A stretch of 64,000 nucleotides of DNA from Artocarpus heterophyllus (lineage: Eukaryota; Streptophyta; Magnoliopsida; Rosales; Moraceae): contig CM046354.1 in NCBI GenBank assembly GCA_025403435.1, forward strand, positions 38,108,459 to 38,172,458, written 5' to 3'. Every line of letters begins with the position of its first letter. The stretch's first letter is position 1. Shown piece after piece: positions 23,756-35,846 of this stretch. The notes under the pieces were generated by a model. That model was not told where the DNA came from. It did no database searches and worked only from the letters and a program-made list of their open reading frames with translations. A program made the translations under genes and the position numbers.

Positions 23756-24640
23756 CTAAAAAGTGAGCTCACATTCTTCATCCCACTCAAACCTGACGTT
23801 TTTCTTGATCAATCTTGTCAACAACGCTGCGATCTTTGAGAAATCCTTTACAAATTTCCTGTAATAACCTACAAGACCCAAAAAGCTGTGGATTTCTGCT
23901 ACATTCCTTGGTCGTTCCCGTTCCATTATAGCTTCAATCTTAGACGGATCCACAAAAATATCATGCTCAGACATGACATGACCCAAAAACTTGACATATG
24001 TCAACCAAAACTCACATTTTTCTTTCTTGGCATACAACTGGTGCTCCCGCAGAGTCTGAAGCACGATCCTGAGATGATGTTCATGCTCCTCCCAAGTCTT
24101 AGAATACACTAGAATATCATCAATGAACACGATCATGCACTGATCCAAATAAAGCCTAAATATCCTGTTCATCAAATCCATGAACGCTGCCAGAGCATTA
24201 GTTAATCCAAACGGCATCACCAGAAACTCAAATGGTCCATACGGGGTCTTGAAAGCTGTCTTGGGAATATCCTCTTCCTTAATCTTGAGCTGATGGTACC
24301 CCAAGCGCAAATCAATCTTTGAGAAGTATCACAAACCTCCTAACTGATCAAACAACTCATCGATCCTGGGCAAATGATACTTATTCTTCACTGTGACATG
24401 ATTCAGCTGTCGATAATCTATACACAACTTGAGAGTCCCATCATGTTTCTTAGCAAACAAAACCGGTGCTCCCCACAGTGACGTACTATTTCGAATATAT
24501 CTTTTATCAGCAAGCTCCTAAAGTTGCTTTCTCAATTCTTTCATTTCTGCCGGTGCCATTCGATAAGGTGCTACTGAAATCGGTGCTGTACCCGAGAATA
24601 ACTCAATACCAAACTAAATCTCTCGATGCGATGGTAATCT
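23756..24640 (-). pseudogene. gypsy reverse transcriptase fragment
   Basis: The best open part (24310-23756) has [33 protein letters not shown], the catalytic box [12 protein letters not shown] and [17 protein letters not shown]. Upstream to about 24640 the same domain continues, with stops, through [13 protein letters not shown] and a [17 protein letters not shown] block. This wording is typical of Del/Tekay chromoviruses. Confidence 0.88.
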
Positions 24641-25195
24641 TGTCAACTTGTCGGGGAAGACATCCTCATACTCATCAACCATTGGAATTGCTACATTTCT
24701 TTTCGAAGCATAGGGCTCACCTTCCAAACTTGCAAGAAAAGCATGACAAACCAGATTCTTTCGCCCTCCAAAATATGACTTCATGAGATGCTCACTCATT
24801 AACCGATCACTACCACCCTAGTAAGTGATCATCGTCCCCCTATCAGATACTAGGGTCACTTTTCTAAGCTGATAGTCTACAACTGCGTTATACCTGGACA
24901 ACCAGTCCATCCCTAGGATTACATCATATGAGCTCATGGGGAGTATAATCAAACCACTTTTTAAAATCTCATCCCCAATCATTTTATAGGCTTTACATAT
25001 ACAATTTACACACACCCGCCCCAAGGGAGAAGCTATAACTAGGGGTTCATTAAACTCTTCTATCTCTAGTCCCAAGGCATGTACAAAAGAACTCGAAATG
25101 AGAGAATGAGTGTCACCTGTATCAAATGAAACATGAGCTAAGGATTGGAAAACTAAGATCGTACCATCAACAACCGCATTGTTGGTCTGGGCATT
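24641..25195 (-). pseudogene. gypsy aspartic protease region
   Basis: The minus frame reads AHVSFDTGDTHSLISSSFVH near 25130-25070, with catalytic triplet DTG. It is followed by LPMSSYDVILGMDWLSRY and VVDYQLRKVTL, the second conserved block of gypsy protease. An in-frame stop follows at about 24818. Further downstream to 24641 is the linker to RT. The solo LTR at 25196 cuts the link to gag. Confidence 0.85.
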
Positions 25196-27373
25196 TGTAA
25201 CACCCTGAAATTTATTTAATGTTATTGTAATATAAATGATGAATTAGTGTGCCATAATTAATGTTTCAACATTAATTTGATTGTTTGGTTGAATTTTGAA
25301 TATTAGGTTGTTTTGTTAATTTGATAAATTCAAATGATTTCTTATTGTTTTAAAATGATGTTTTGAGTTTTAAAAGCACCACAATTTGTAAAATGTTAAA
25401 AACATTCCGTTTTACAAAACTGTGGGTGCTATTTGGTTTTCGTACAGTAAAACTACCCACCGTTTCTCTCTCCTCTCCCTCTCTCTTCACTCTTTCTGAT
25501 CACTCTCTCTCTCTCTTCCTCTCTTCACCCATGAGACCCCCTCACTCCTCTCTCGGTTTCTCTCTTTCTCACTCAAATTTCTTCAAGCTTTTGAAGCCAA
25601 ATTTGGGTCTAAGCTTCGGGTTAGCGAATAGGAAGCTCGGGGACGAGATTTGGCAACAAAAAACGTGGATTTGAAGCTTCGATTCGAGGTTAGTTTTGAA
25701 ATTTCTAAACTTTTTCTAAAATTTTCAATTTTGTGTATTTTTGAAATTTAAGTTCGTTTGAGCTTAGAAAACCTTTGATTTGAGTTAAAAGAACTTAGAA
25801 CAAATCTAAGCTTGGATTGAAGAAAAACGGATTAGATTCAAGATTTTTCATTTTTCCTCATTTTCTTCCATTTTTGGATTTTTGAGATTTTTGTGTTTAA
25901 ATCTTGTTTAAATGAGTTCAAAAGTGTTTTAGTACGTTTTTCTATCATCTATGGATGTTTTCCATGCCTAAGATTTGAGAAAAACAGGTTAAAATCAAGA
26001 TTTGGATTTTAGGGGATCGAAAACCCGTGGCTGAGATTTCTGGATTTTCCTAGTTTGGCAGGTCGGATTCAAGGGATCGGTAGGCCGGACTGCACCGTTC
26101 GGTAGGCCGAACCTAGGGAATGTTCGGTCGACCAGACCTGGTTTCAGGCAGGCCGAACTACACAGTTCGGCCGGCCGAAGCAAGGTGTCCGACAGGCCAG
26201 CCGGGCATGGGAAATTTTATGATTTTTCACCCGTTTTTACTGTTTTGAACCCCGATTTAAATTCTAACCTTATAAAATGATTTTATAGATACAAATGGCA
26301 CACTAGGACATCATGAAATGGTTTAGTAACATAGAATGACTCAAACTAGATATTGATCGACTTAGTGTGTATCTAGGATCGTTCGTGGTTCCGCGGAGCT
26401 GACGTATAGCAGACCGGGATTACGGTGTGGGGCACCGGCACAAGCATCGAGGTAGAACTTCTACCCCATTCTTTGGTAGCCTAGTTCCAAAATGATTTGG
26501 CTTTGAAAAGGGTTTCTATAAAAATATTTTCAACAGTTGTTTGAAAATGAATTTACCGGTTATATTTTAATATACCGTAAACTGAAATGAACTTCATAAT
26601 GAATGTAAATGACAATACTCGGTAAATGGGTTTTGAATGATGATGAAAATAAACACATAGGCATGATGCCATATCAGAGATAGGGTCATGTAGCGATCGA
26701 CCTTGGTGGCAGGTCCTGAAACCCAGCTGGGCCGCTACGGTGGTGATATTCTTATGGTTTGCCTAGGAAAAGAAAATGATATTTCTGGTTGTCTGAGTAC
26801 GCTGTTTTGGGTAAGAACGGTTTTATTTAAATTTATTTATTTATTCAATGTTTCTTTTAAGTAATTCCTTGAATAATGAGATTTTCCTTTAAATTAAATA
26901 ATTTGATAAAATACTGTCCTACTGAGCCTTTCGCTCATATTTTCTTTGTTTTTTAAATTTCCCCCCCTTCTAGGTGGTTTCCCATTTAGGTTTGGAGAGG
27001 ATTCAACGGACCGAACTCAGGAGCAGTAGAAGGATTTATTAGATTGTTTGTATAAATTAAACAAGGCATGTAATGTTTTTTTTTTTAACTTTCTTTGTGC
27101 TTGGACTGTAGTTGTATTATTATATTGTCAGTACTATGTGTGTGTACAAGTTGTGGGTCTGTGGGATCCATACTCGCGGCTCCCTCTTGTTTTATTATTC
27201 GTTTAATGATTTCAATTGCTTAATGTGTATGAATTCTTTTATAAAATGTTGTTTTGAAACTCTCGCATTTTTAATACCTAAATTAGCCCCTAAACTCCTG
27301 ATTTTAATTAAATTCTTCTTTTAATTAATTTAAATAACCCACCACGTCACCTCCCGTACTCCAGGGCGTGACA
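25196..27373 (+). mobile_element. solo LTR of the same gypsy family, inserted between gag and pol in opposite orientation (2,178 bp)
   Basis: It begins TGTAACACCCTG and ends CAGGGCGTGACA. It is the reverse complement in content of the 5' LTR at 28675-30868, sharing blocks such as GTTCGTGGTTCC, GATTACG/GGGGCACC and the GCGATCGACCTTGG segment. The flanks are GCATT (25191-25195) and GCGTT (27374-27378), a 5-bp duplication with one mismatch. No internal region is present, so it is a solo LTR. A CT-rich leader-like segment lies at 25455-25540, and a GGCCGAAC motif cluster at 26054-26205. Confidence 0.85.
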
Positions 27374-28672
27374 GCGTTTGAACATCCTGTTGCCATTACA
27401 TTAACCTGAACTGGTGCCTTTCCTTTTCCTCTACCAACATTGCTAGGTCCTGGATTATTTGGCCGATACTGTTGGGACAGAGATGACTGCACACTAACTA
27501 TACTCGATGCTCGATACTGAGGGATGTTACGCTGGAAGTTCTACGACTGCTGCCCTTATGCTGGATATGACAATTGTTGAGGAGAGAACTGAGGGAACTA
27601 CAACTGCAAAAATTGCTGAGGCGGAGGTAGGGTCTGAGGCTGAGGGTGACGACTGACACCTTTTCTGGTTTGAGATCCAAGATGGGCACTCCTGATCGGG
27701 TAATTCCTCTTGATGTGTCTTGGTTGCTGGCAATAATGACAATGAAAGCTGTAGAGATTGCTGCGCCCGCTGCTTGATGAACTGCTGCTACCACTATTCG
27801 TGCCACCCTGCTCGTTCGTTCATGCCACCCAGCTTGTTCTTTCCCAAAGTTGGACTACTACTGGTGCTCTTCCTACCACTCCTCTGTGGCCCTCCTGACG
27901 CTTTTGCTCGATCCTCACAATACAACGCATAATCATTCTCTACCGATATTGCTGACAACACAAGCTCTCCAAAAGTCCTTAATCGTAGAGCAACCACCTG
28001 TCGCCGAATAAGAGTCTTGAGTCCTTCCTGAAACTTTATACATTTTTCATGTTCTGATGCCACTACTGATAGAGCAAACTTGGCCAACTCATTAAACCTT
28101 GCCTCATACTCTTGAACTGATAAGTCCCTGCTGCAACCTGTAGAACTCAACTGTCTTCTGGTCCCTATACTCCTGTGGAAAATATCAGTCATAGAACAGC
28201 TCCTCGAACCTGTCCCAACTGATGTTACCATTGCGCTCCAAAGGCTTAGCTTGCTTCCATCAAGTATTAGCGCCACCCTTGAACTTATATGCAGCAAATT
28301 CCACACGATACTCATCTAGCACTCCAAGGGTATCCAAACGCTTCACGATCGAGTTTAGCCAATATTCTGCCAATTGCGGATCCCCATTTCCATCAAAAGT
28401 CGATATAGATGCACGCCAAAATTCCTTAAAATACGTATGCGAACGACTAGCATCAGAATCCTCCAATCTAGCCCTAGCTGCCATCTCCGCAATGCAGCAA
28501 ACATAGACCTTATCATACCCTCATCATTTTCGAACTCGGCATCGGCTATCGCATGACATCTAGCTGCCATTCTCTCACTTTTGAAAATAAAATTTAGACT
28601 GTCAGTGTATTTTATTGTCATACTTATGTGTGCACAATTCCCAAGGTTCATAACCTTGAGCTCTGATACCAT
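27374..28672 (-). pseudogene. gypsy gag fragment
   Basis: Minus-strand frames give FDGNGDPQLAEYWLNSIVK, VLDEYRVEFAAYKFKG and then LSVQEYEARFNELAKFA and LRTFGELVLSA, the retrotransposon gag core of Del/Tekay elements. A zinc-knuckle remnant CHYCQQPRHIKRNYP at about 27735-27690 has the last cysteine replaced by tyrosine. At least two frame changes occur (near 28480 and 28260). Confidence 0.82.
28660..28671 (-). other. primer-binding site of the gypsy element
   Basis: The minus strand reads TGGTATCAGAGC, the perfect initiator-Met tRNA primer core, three bases after the 5' LTR end. It fixes the element's orientation. Confidence 0.9.
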
Positions 28673-28674
28673 TC

Positions 28675-30868
28675 TGTCATGCCTCGGAGTACGGGAAGTG
28701 ACATGGTGAATTATTTAAGTTAAATAAACAAGAATTTAATCAAAAGCATGAGTTTAAAGGGTTTAAATTAAATGTGAAAATATGAAAAATCTAAAACTTT
28801 TTAAACAGGCAATTTTGATAATTAAATGAATATGTTTTTCAAACAAATAATAAGAAAATAACAAGAAATAGGATGAACGAGAATGGGTCCTACTGACCGA
28901 CATCTTGTGCACACACATAGTACTGACAATATTACATTACATCCACAGTCCAAATAAAGAGAAAATTAAAATATTATATGTCTTGATTTAATATTAGGAA
29001 TAAATTACTAAATTCCCCTACTGCTTCAGAGTCCTGTCCGAAGAATCTTCTATGAACCTAAGCGAAAATCCACCTAGAAGGGAAAAGTTTAAAAACAAAT
29101 AAAATTTGAGCGAAAGGCTCAATAGGACTATATTTTAAGAAATAACAAACTTTAAAAGGAACATATCATTTTTCAGGAAATTATTTAGGAGAAAACTTGA
29201 ACAATAAGTTTAAACAAAACCATTCTTACCCAAAACAGTTTATTAGTCGACCAGAAAAATCATCATTTTCCTTTCCTGGGCAAACCATATGAATAACACC
29301 ACCGTAGTGGCCCAGCTAGGTTTCGGGACCTGCCCCCAAGGTCGATCGCTACACGACACGATCTCTGATATGGCATCATGCTCTTATATTCATTTCTATT
29401 ATTATTCAAAGTCCATTTACCAAATGTTCTCATTAACATTCATTATGAAGTTTATTATGAAGTTCACTTCAATTCACAGTTTATAAAAAGAACCGACAAA
29501 ATCTCATCTTTCGAACAATCATTTAAAACATTTTGATAAAACCCTTTTTCAGACCAAAATCATTTGAAACTGGGTTACTAAAGAAAGGGTAGAAGTCCTA
29601 CCTCGGTACTCGTGTTGGTGCCCCACATCGTAATCCCGGTCCGCTATTCGTTAGTTAAGCGGAACCACGAACGATCCTAAATACAAACTAGGTCTATCAG
29701 TATCTAATTTAAGATATCCTACGTTGCTAAACCTTTTCATGATGTCCTAGTGTGCCATTTGTACCTTTAAAATCATTTTATAAAGTTGCGATTTCAATCG
29801 GGGTTCAAAACAGTGAAAACAAATGAAAATCACAAAATCTACCCTTTTTCAATTGGCCTGTCGGTCTCCCTGGTTCGGCCGGCCAAACTGCACAGTTTGG
29901 CTTGCTGGAGTACAGGTCTGGTCGGTCGAATATTTTCTAGGTTCAGCTTGCCGGACAGAAGAATCCGGCTTGTCGATCCTTTGAATCTGGCCTGCCGAAT
30001 ACAAAGTTTAGCCTGCCGATCTAGAAAATTTCTAGAAATTTTAGTCACGGGTTTTGGGCCTCCCAAACCCCAAATCTTGATTTCAACCTGTTTTTCTCAA
30101 TTCTCAGACATGGAAAAAAATCATAGATGATAGAAAAACATAATAGGACACTTTTAAACTCATTTGAACCAGATTTGTACTCAAAATCCAAGAAAATCCA
30201 AAATTAGAGAAAAAGGGAGAAAAATGAAAAATCTTGAATCAAATATGTTTTTCTTCAAACAAAGCTTAGATTCTAGTTATTCTAAGTCCCTCTAACTTAG
30301 ATCGAAGGTTCTCTAAGCTTAAATGAGCTTAAATCTCAAGATGCTAGAAAAATTGAAAAAGTTTTGAAATTTGAAAACTGACCTCGAATCGAAGCTTTAA
30401 ATCACATTTTCAGTTGCTCAAACACGTTCCTGAGCTTCCTACTTGCTAACCCGAAGCTTGGGTTCAAAATTTGTTTCAAAATTTTGAGGGAAATAGAGAG
30501 GGAAAGAGAGAGACCGAGAGAGAGTGAGATGAGCGTGGGAGACAGAGGAAGAGAGAGAGTTGAGTGAAGAGTGAGAGAGAGAGGGATTAAATAGAGAGAA
30601 AAGTGGGCGGTTTTATTGTGCAAAAATCGTATACCGCCTACAGTTTTGTAAAACAAAACATATTTGACATTTGATAAATTGTTGTGTCTCAAATATTCAA
30701 AATAACAATTAAAATGATAAAAAACAACTAGAAATCATTAGAATAATTAAAACATCTTTAACTCAAAAATCACATCAAATGATCAAATTAAGCTTAAAAT
30801 ATTTATTATAACATACTAATATATCATTTTATATTATAATACTATTAAATTAATTTCGGGGCGTTACA
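28675..30868 (-). mobile_element. 5' LTR of the gypsy element (2,194 bp)
   Basis: On the minus strand it begins TGTAACGCCCCG and ends CGAGGCATGACA, directly before the primer-binding site. It matches the solo LTR at 25196-27373 along its length with moderate divergence. A CT-rich block at 30480-30600 (GA on the plus strand) and a GGCCGAAC-type motif cluster at 29858-30025 are shared with that copy. Confidence 0.88.
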
Positions 30869-31149
30869 ACTGCTAGGCTTAATAAAGTGTTAAGCCTTGG
30901 AAAGATAGATAACAACGAGCATAGACTGGGCTATACCACTAAGACTTAAAGTTCAACCAATGGGGAAAAAAGTATTTGTCAAGGCAGAACACTCAAAGGT
31001 AACTAAAGTCAAAGAGGAACAATCGTCTAAGATGCTGCACAAACAACAAAAATTGCATAGCTTTTATAAACTGTGGACACAATCAGCTCCAGCACGGCCC
31101 CATGCCTAGGCTCATCAGACACCTCGAGTGAAGATTCATGTAAGTAATA

Positions 31150-31240
31150 AAGGTAAGAAATCAAGAAAAATACATGTTTGCCATCACTATGGTATTCAAG
31201 GTCATATATGACCTAATTGTTTTTAAACTCATTTAGTTGA
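31150..31240 (+). pseudogene. SIRE-like gag zinc-knuckle remnant
   Basis: The plus frame reads VCHHYGIQGHI, stop, PNCFKL. This is a CCHC knuckle whose second cysteine is tyrosine, with a TGA before the last cysteine. It shows that the 3' end of gag survives just inside the gypsy junction. Confidence 0.65.
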
Positions 31241-31325
31241 TATGTGATGATAAGGGATTTGAACTTGTTAAGAAACGTAATCTGTCAAAACTACCAAACT
31301 TGTTAATAAAAGTAAAAAGATTTGG

Positions 31326-31613
31326 GTGAAGAAAAATGACTTGAAATGTTGTCATTCGTTGGTCTCCCTTAAAGCTTTCACTTCTAAAAATTGGTACTTT
31401 GATAGTGGTTGCTCTAGACATATGAAGGAAATAAAGAGATTGTTCAAAGCTTTGAAACCTATCTTAGGAGGAATAATCACATTTGGAGATAGCAAAAAGG
31501 GAAAAATTGTTGGAAAAGGAACATTAGAAGTCACAGGATTTCCCAAGTTAAAAAAATGTACTTCTAGTGGATGGCCTGAGAGTAAATCTGATAAGTATAA
31601 GTCAAATCTGTGA
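31326..31613 (+). pseudogene. SIRE-like protease fragment
   Basis: The frame gives WYFDSGCSRHM, the copia protease active-site motif (DSG), followed by an ITFGDSKKGKIVGKGT block. It is interrupted near 31613. Confidence 0.85.
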
Positions 31614-32500
31614 TGACAAGCTATAGGTACAGTTCACTCAAGATGGATATCAAGTGTTAGACAATGAAGGAAAATGCATTATGACAAGGAGAAGGTCTCA
31701 TGACAATTGCTATCTATTAGAACAATCCCTGTACAGTTTCTCTATGAAAATAGATCCAACAGAGCTGTGGCATCAAAGACCAGGGCATGTTAATTACAAA
31801 GAATTGTAAAAGTTAGCCTAACTAGAAGCTACCAGGGGAATTCCAAAACTGGGAAGGAAACCCAAAGGAATTTATAGACCATGTTAAATAAGGAAACAAA
31901 TTAAAAGTCCACACAAAGGCACTTAATATCTTGCTACCATGAAGGTACTAGAACTACATCACATGGACCTGATGGGTCCAATGACCACAAAGAGTGTTAC
32001 AGGTAAAAGTATATTTTTGTATGTGTAGATGACTTTTCCCGCATTACTTAGTAGATTTTCTATAAAAAAAAGTCTGATGCATTTGACTGGTTCAAAAACT
32101 TGTATGTAAAATTAATGAAAGAGAAAAATTGTAAGATAGTCAAAATAGTTAGAATTCGAAGTGATCATGGTAAAGAATTTGAGAATTCTAACTTTTTTGA
32201 TTTTTGCAACATTCATGGCAGATTTCATGAATTTTCTGCTTCAAAAACTTTTGAGCAAAATGAGGTAGTAGAAAGAAAAAATCGTCATTTGTAGGAAATG
32301 GCATGAGTAATGCTGAATAGCAAGAGACCAACAAATAGGATTTGAGCAGAGGCTATTAACACAGCCTGCTACATTGTTAACCTTGCGAACGTCTGATCAG
32401 GCATGGGGCAGACTCCATATGAAATCTGGAAGGGAAGAAAACAGAACCTAAGTTATTTCTATATATTTGGAAGTAACTGCTACATTCTAAATGATCGTGA
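31614..32500 (+). pseudogene. SIRE-like integrase fragment
   Basis: Pieces across frames include ELWHQRPGHVNYKEL (the GAG-pre-integrase block) near 31760, HHMDLMGPM (catalytic Asp region) near 31958, and IRSDHGKEFENSNFFDFC with NEVVERKNRHL (the second Asp and Glu regions) at 32100-32294. Stops separate the pieces. Confidence 0.8.
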
Positions 32501-32752
32501 GTAGTTGGATAAGTTTGATCTTAGGAGTGAGAAAGGGGTCTTAATTGTATACTCACAAAATAATAAACTTACCATATTTACAATATGCGAACATAAACTG
32601 TCATGTAGTCAATCAATGTTGTCATTGACGATATTGATGATTTCTCTAACTTTTCAAATGAAGAAGAAATACAGGATCTACTGGAAAGGGGAACATACTA
32701 AGAAAATGCAGAAAACTTATTTGAATCAACTGAGGATTCAAAAGACAGAGCT

Positions 32753-33660
32753 GTGGAAGCTGTACCAATGGTGCCTAAGGCAGAGGCTGTTCGGACACTT
32801 GAGCTTAGACCACGAGCAGTGCGAATAGGTCCAGTGTCAAGAGTAATCAAGGCACATTTTATAAAGGATGCATTTGGGGAGATGGACGATAGATTGTTCA
32901 CCAGAAGCAGGAGACAAAATCAGTTGGCTCATGTATGCTACATCTCCATTGTTGAGCCCAAGAATGTCAAGGAGGCTCTCTTAGAAGAAGCATGGATCAC
33001 TGCCATCCAGGAAGAACTTAGGCAATTTGAAAGAAACAAGGTATGGATACTGCTGTCCAGACCTAAAGGCATAAATATCATTGGAACAAAATGGATCTTC
33101 AAGAACAAGAGTGATGAGCATGGAAACATAATAAGAAAAAGGCGAGACTTATTGCTCAAGGATACACTCAAGTTAAAGGAATTGTTTTCGACGAGACGTT
33201 CACCCTTGTGGCAAGGCTAGAATCTATAAGGCTATTCCTTGCAGTTGCATGCTACCTAAAGATCAAGACCTTTGAAATGGACGCCAAAAATGCCTTAAAT
33301 GAGGAAGCATATGTAGAGCAGCCCAAAGTGTTTAAAGATCCTTAGCAATCCCGACTACGTGTACAAGCTGAAGAAAGCCCTCTGTGGACTGAAACAGGCT
33401 CCACGGGCTTGGCATAAATGGTTAACTAAATACCTTTTGAAGAAAGTTACATTAGAGTGGGAGCCGATAAGCCACTCTTCATTAAGAGGCACTGTGCAGA
33501 TGTCACTATTGCCCAAATATACATGGATGATATTGTCTTTAGGTCAACATCAGAAAGGAATGCACAAGACTTCATCAAGCTCATGAAAAATGAGTTTGAG
33601 ATGAGCATAGTCTGAGAATTAAACTTCTTCTTGAGACTCCAAATCAAGTAGTAACATGAG
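32753..33660 (+). pseudogene. SIRE-like reverse transcriptase fragments
   Basis: Blocks include LEEAWITAIQEELRQFERNK, GTKWIFKNKSDEHGN, then after a frameshift YKLKKALCGLKQAPRAWHKW and the catalytic box QIYMDDIVF near 33513-33540. The RT is split over at least three frames. Confidence 0.85.
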
Positions 33661-33744
33661 GGAATCTTTATCTCTCAAACCAATTATGCAAGGAACTTTG
33701 TAAAGAAATTTAGATCAGAGTCCTCAAAGACATATTAAAACCCC

Positions 33745-34394
33745 ATGAGTCCTTATGTCAAGCTTGGGAAAGATGAGAGAACAAAATTAGTGGAGCAAAG
33801 TCTATATCAAAGCATGATTGGCAGCTTACTGTATCTGACAGCCAATCATCTAGACGTAGCATTCAGCGTTGGAGTATATGCACACTTCCGAGTAGACCTA
33901 AAGGAGACGTATCTCACTATTATGAAACGAATCATCAATATGTAAGTGGCACTACTGACTTTGGTATTTGGTTTACAAATGACACTAGTGATTGTTTTAC
34001 AGGATACAATGATGCAGACTGGACTGGAAATATGGATGATAATAAGAGCCCTTCTGAAGGATGCTTCTATGTACGCAATAAAGCAGGGAGTTGGTGCACA
34101 CTACTTCTCTGGATGAAGCAGATGCTGTCAGACTATGGCATTGAGTAGGACAATATGGTAATGTATTGTGATAACACAAGTGCAATTAATATTTCAAAGA
34201 ACCCTGTTCAACATTCACACACAAAGCACATTGATATTAGGAATTACTTCATTAGAGAGTTTGTTGAAGAAAAAGTGATTTTAATTGAACATTTTCAAAC
34301 TAAGAAACAGTTAGCTGATCTATTCATAAAAGCACTCAATTTCACTCAATTTGAGCACCTTACGAAATCACTTGGAATCTATACACTCAACTAA
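33745..34394 (+). pseudogene. SIRE-like RNase H region
   Basis: QSMIGSLLYLTANHLDVAF marks the end of RT, and VMYCDNTSAINISKNPVQHS with HTKHIDIRNYFIREFVEEK marks RNase H. The C-terminus ends FEHLTKSLGIYTLN. A stop and frame change separate the two parts near 33945-34150. Confidence 0.85.
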
Positions 34395-35846
34395 TTGAGT
34401 GTTGATAAGAAGAAACACTGCATTGCACATGCTATAATTCTAATTTGTGTTTTTCCTTATTTCTTAGAGCATGCTAACTGTACAAAAATTTCTAATGTGT
34501 TCATACAAAATATATTTGTCATAATTCCTCATGTGATTCTTTCTATACACCTTAAGATAATTTGTTTTAATATTGCTATGTGCTAACAAGCAAGAAGGTG
34601 TTTTATCTTTACTAAAGGCAAGTTCATATCTTGATGACCTATAACGCATGTCTAGACGTGAGGAGGTTCTCAAGTCAAAGCCACAGAAAATGCATCATAA
34701 AAGAAAGGCTATCAAACTCTATACTATAACATCCTACGGTGTACATGTAGCCACGACCACCGAATTGAAGAGAAAATAGAGAGATAAAAAGACAGAGAAA
34801 TAAAGAAAAGTAAAAAGCGTGAAAGGCGTAGTAAACATCAAACTGCTCCCACACAATGTGGAAAGAACAATATGTGCCAACAGTGAGGTAAACATGAAAT
34901 ACAGAAAAGGGCCATGAGAAAGAGCAAACTGAATTCCCAACGGATAAGATAAGTTTCGCTAGTTAGGGTTAATGTTAAAAGGTGTGAGAAAAGGTGAGGA
35001 AAACACTAATAATGGCTACACTTCACACACCTTTTGCTGGATTTCACTTAAGAATTATTCTTCCTGACTAGATGATAGTGCTGGTTTGAAATATTAAGGT
35101 GTTTGTCTATTCTTATAATATCATTCTAATGCCTATTTGTAAGTCATATCAATATTGCCATATTATTCTCTCTCACACACACACTTTGAGAGTTTATGAG
35201 TTAGATTGTCTCAGATACAGGTTGAACAATAATTTGAAGTGTTTTTGTGCTGTCAGTCGGATCAAAGTAAATTTGAAAGAACATTCTTGTTTTATGACTA
35301 TTCAATATGGTGTTTTAACAGTGTAAATATTTCATTTGCTTAAGGCACAATTCTTGTTGATTTCCTCTGTGTACACATTGAACACTTTCACACACCCATT
35401 AGCTTTCATAATCAAATATTGCTCTTAGGTGAATTGATTGCCCTATGCACACACTACATGATATCACATCTATGTTGCAAAAGGTCTCTTTGATTTATTA
35501 TCTGTACATATCGTCTGTGTTGACAATGTTCTAATCAAACTGATTGGCATGTGGCAAGCAAGTTTTTTTTTCCTTAAAAAAATAATACTCAGATTGGGGA
35601 ATGGAGATGATTTGAAAAATTTGAAAGAAAAACGTAATTAAATCTCAATCGGTTTTTTATTTCAAAGTTCAAACTTGAGATTTACTTTCAAAAATTTGAA
35701 ACTTTTTCACTCTTTTTAGTACCCCATTAATTTCTTCTTTAGGGTTTCGTATGATCTTATTCTCACTTCTCATTCCAAAACCCTATTTCTCTCTCTAGAG
35801 AGAAATTTTTCTTATTCCATGTTCCATTTTTCTCAACAAATCATCA
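34395..35846 (+). other. untranslated post-pol spacer of the SIRE-like element
   Basis: About 1.45 kb lie between the RNase H stop and the next ATG, with no domain visible. The last 140 bp (AGGGTTTCG, AACCCTATTTCTCTCTC) look like a plant 5' UTR before the post-pol ORF. Confidence 0.5.

Larger units (their letters stand above)
22601..30868 (-). mobile_element. 5' two thirds of a Ty3-gypsy retrotransposon, Del/Tekay-like, truncated in integrase
   Basis: On the minus strand the order is 5' LTR, primer-binding site, gag, protease, RT, RNase H and integrase, the Ty3-gypsy order. The element stops at 22601 inside the integrase core, so the third catalytic residue, any chromodomain, the polypurine tract and the 3' LTR are missing. 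The right end (30868) abuts a SIRE-like copia gag, so the gypsy entered that element. A solo LTR of the same family, inverted, interrupts it between gag and protease. Many stops and frameshifts make it dead. Confidence 0.85.

Noticed and set aside
25995..26183. Minus-strand frame across the GGCCGAAC motif cluster in the gypsy solo LTR
   Set aside because: The repeated peptide words come from the repeated DNA motif, not from a gene.
32938..33647. Minus-strand open frames over the SIRE-like RT
   Set aside because: They are reverse-strand shadows of the plus-strand RT fragments.
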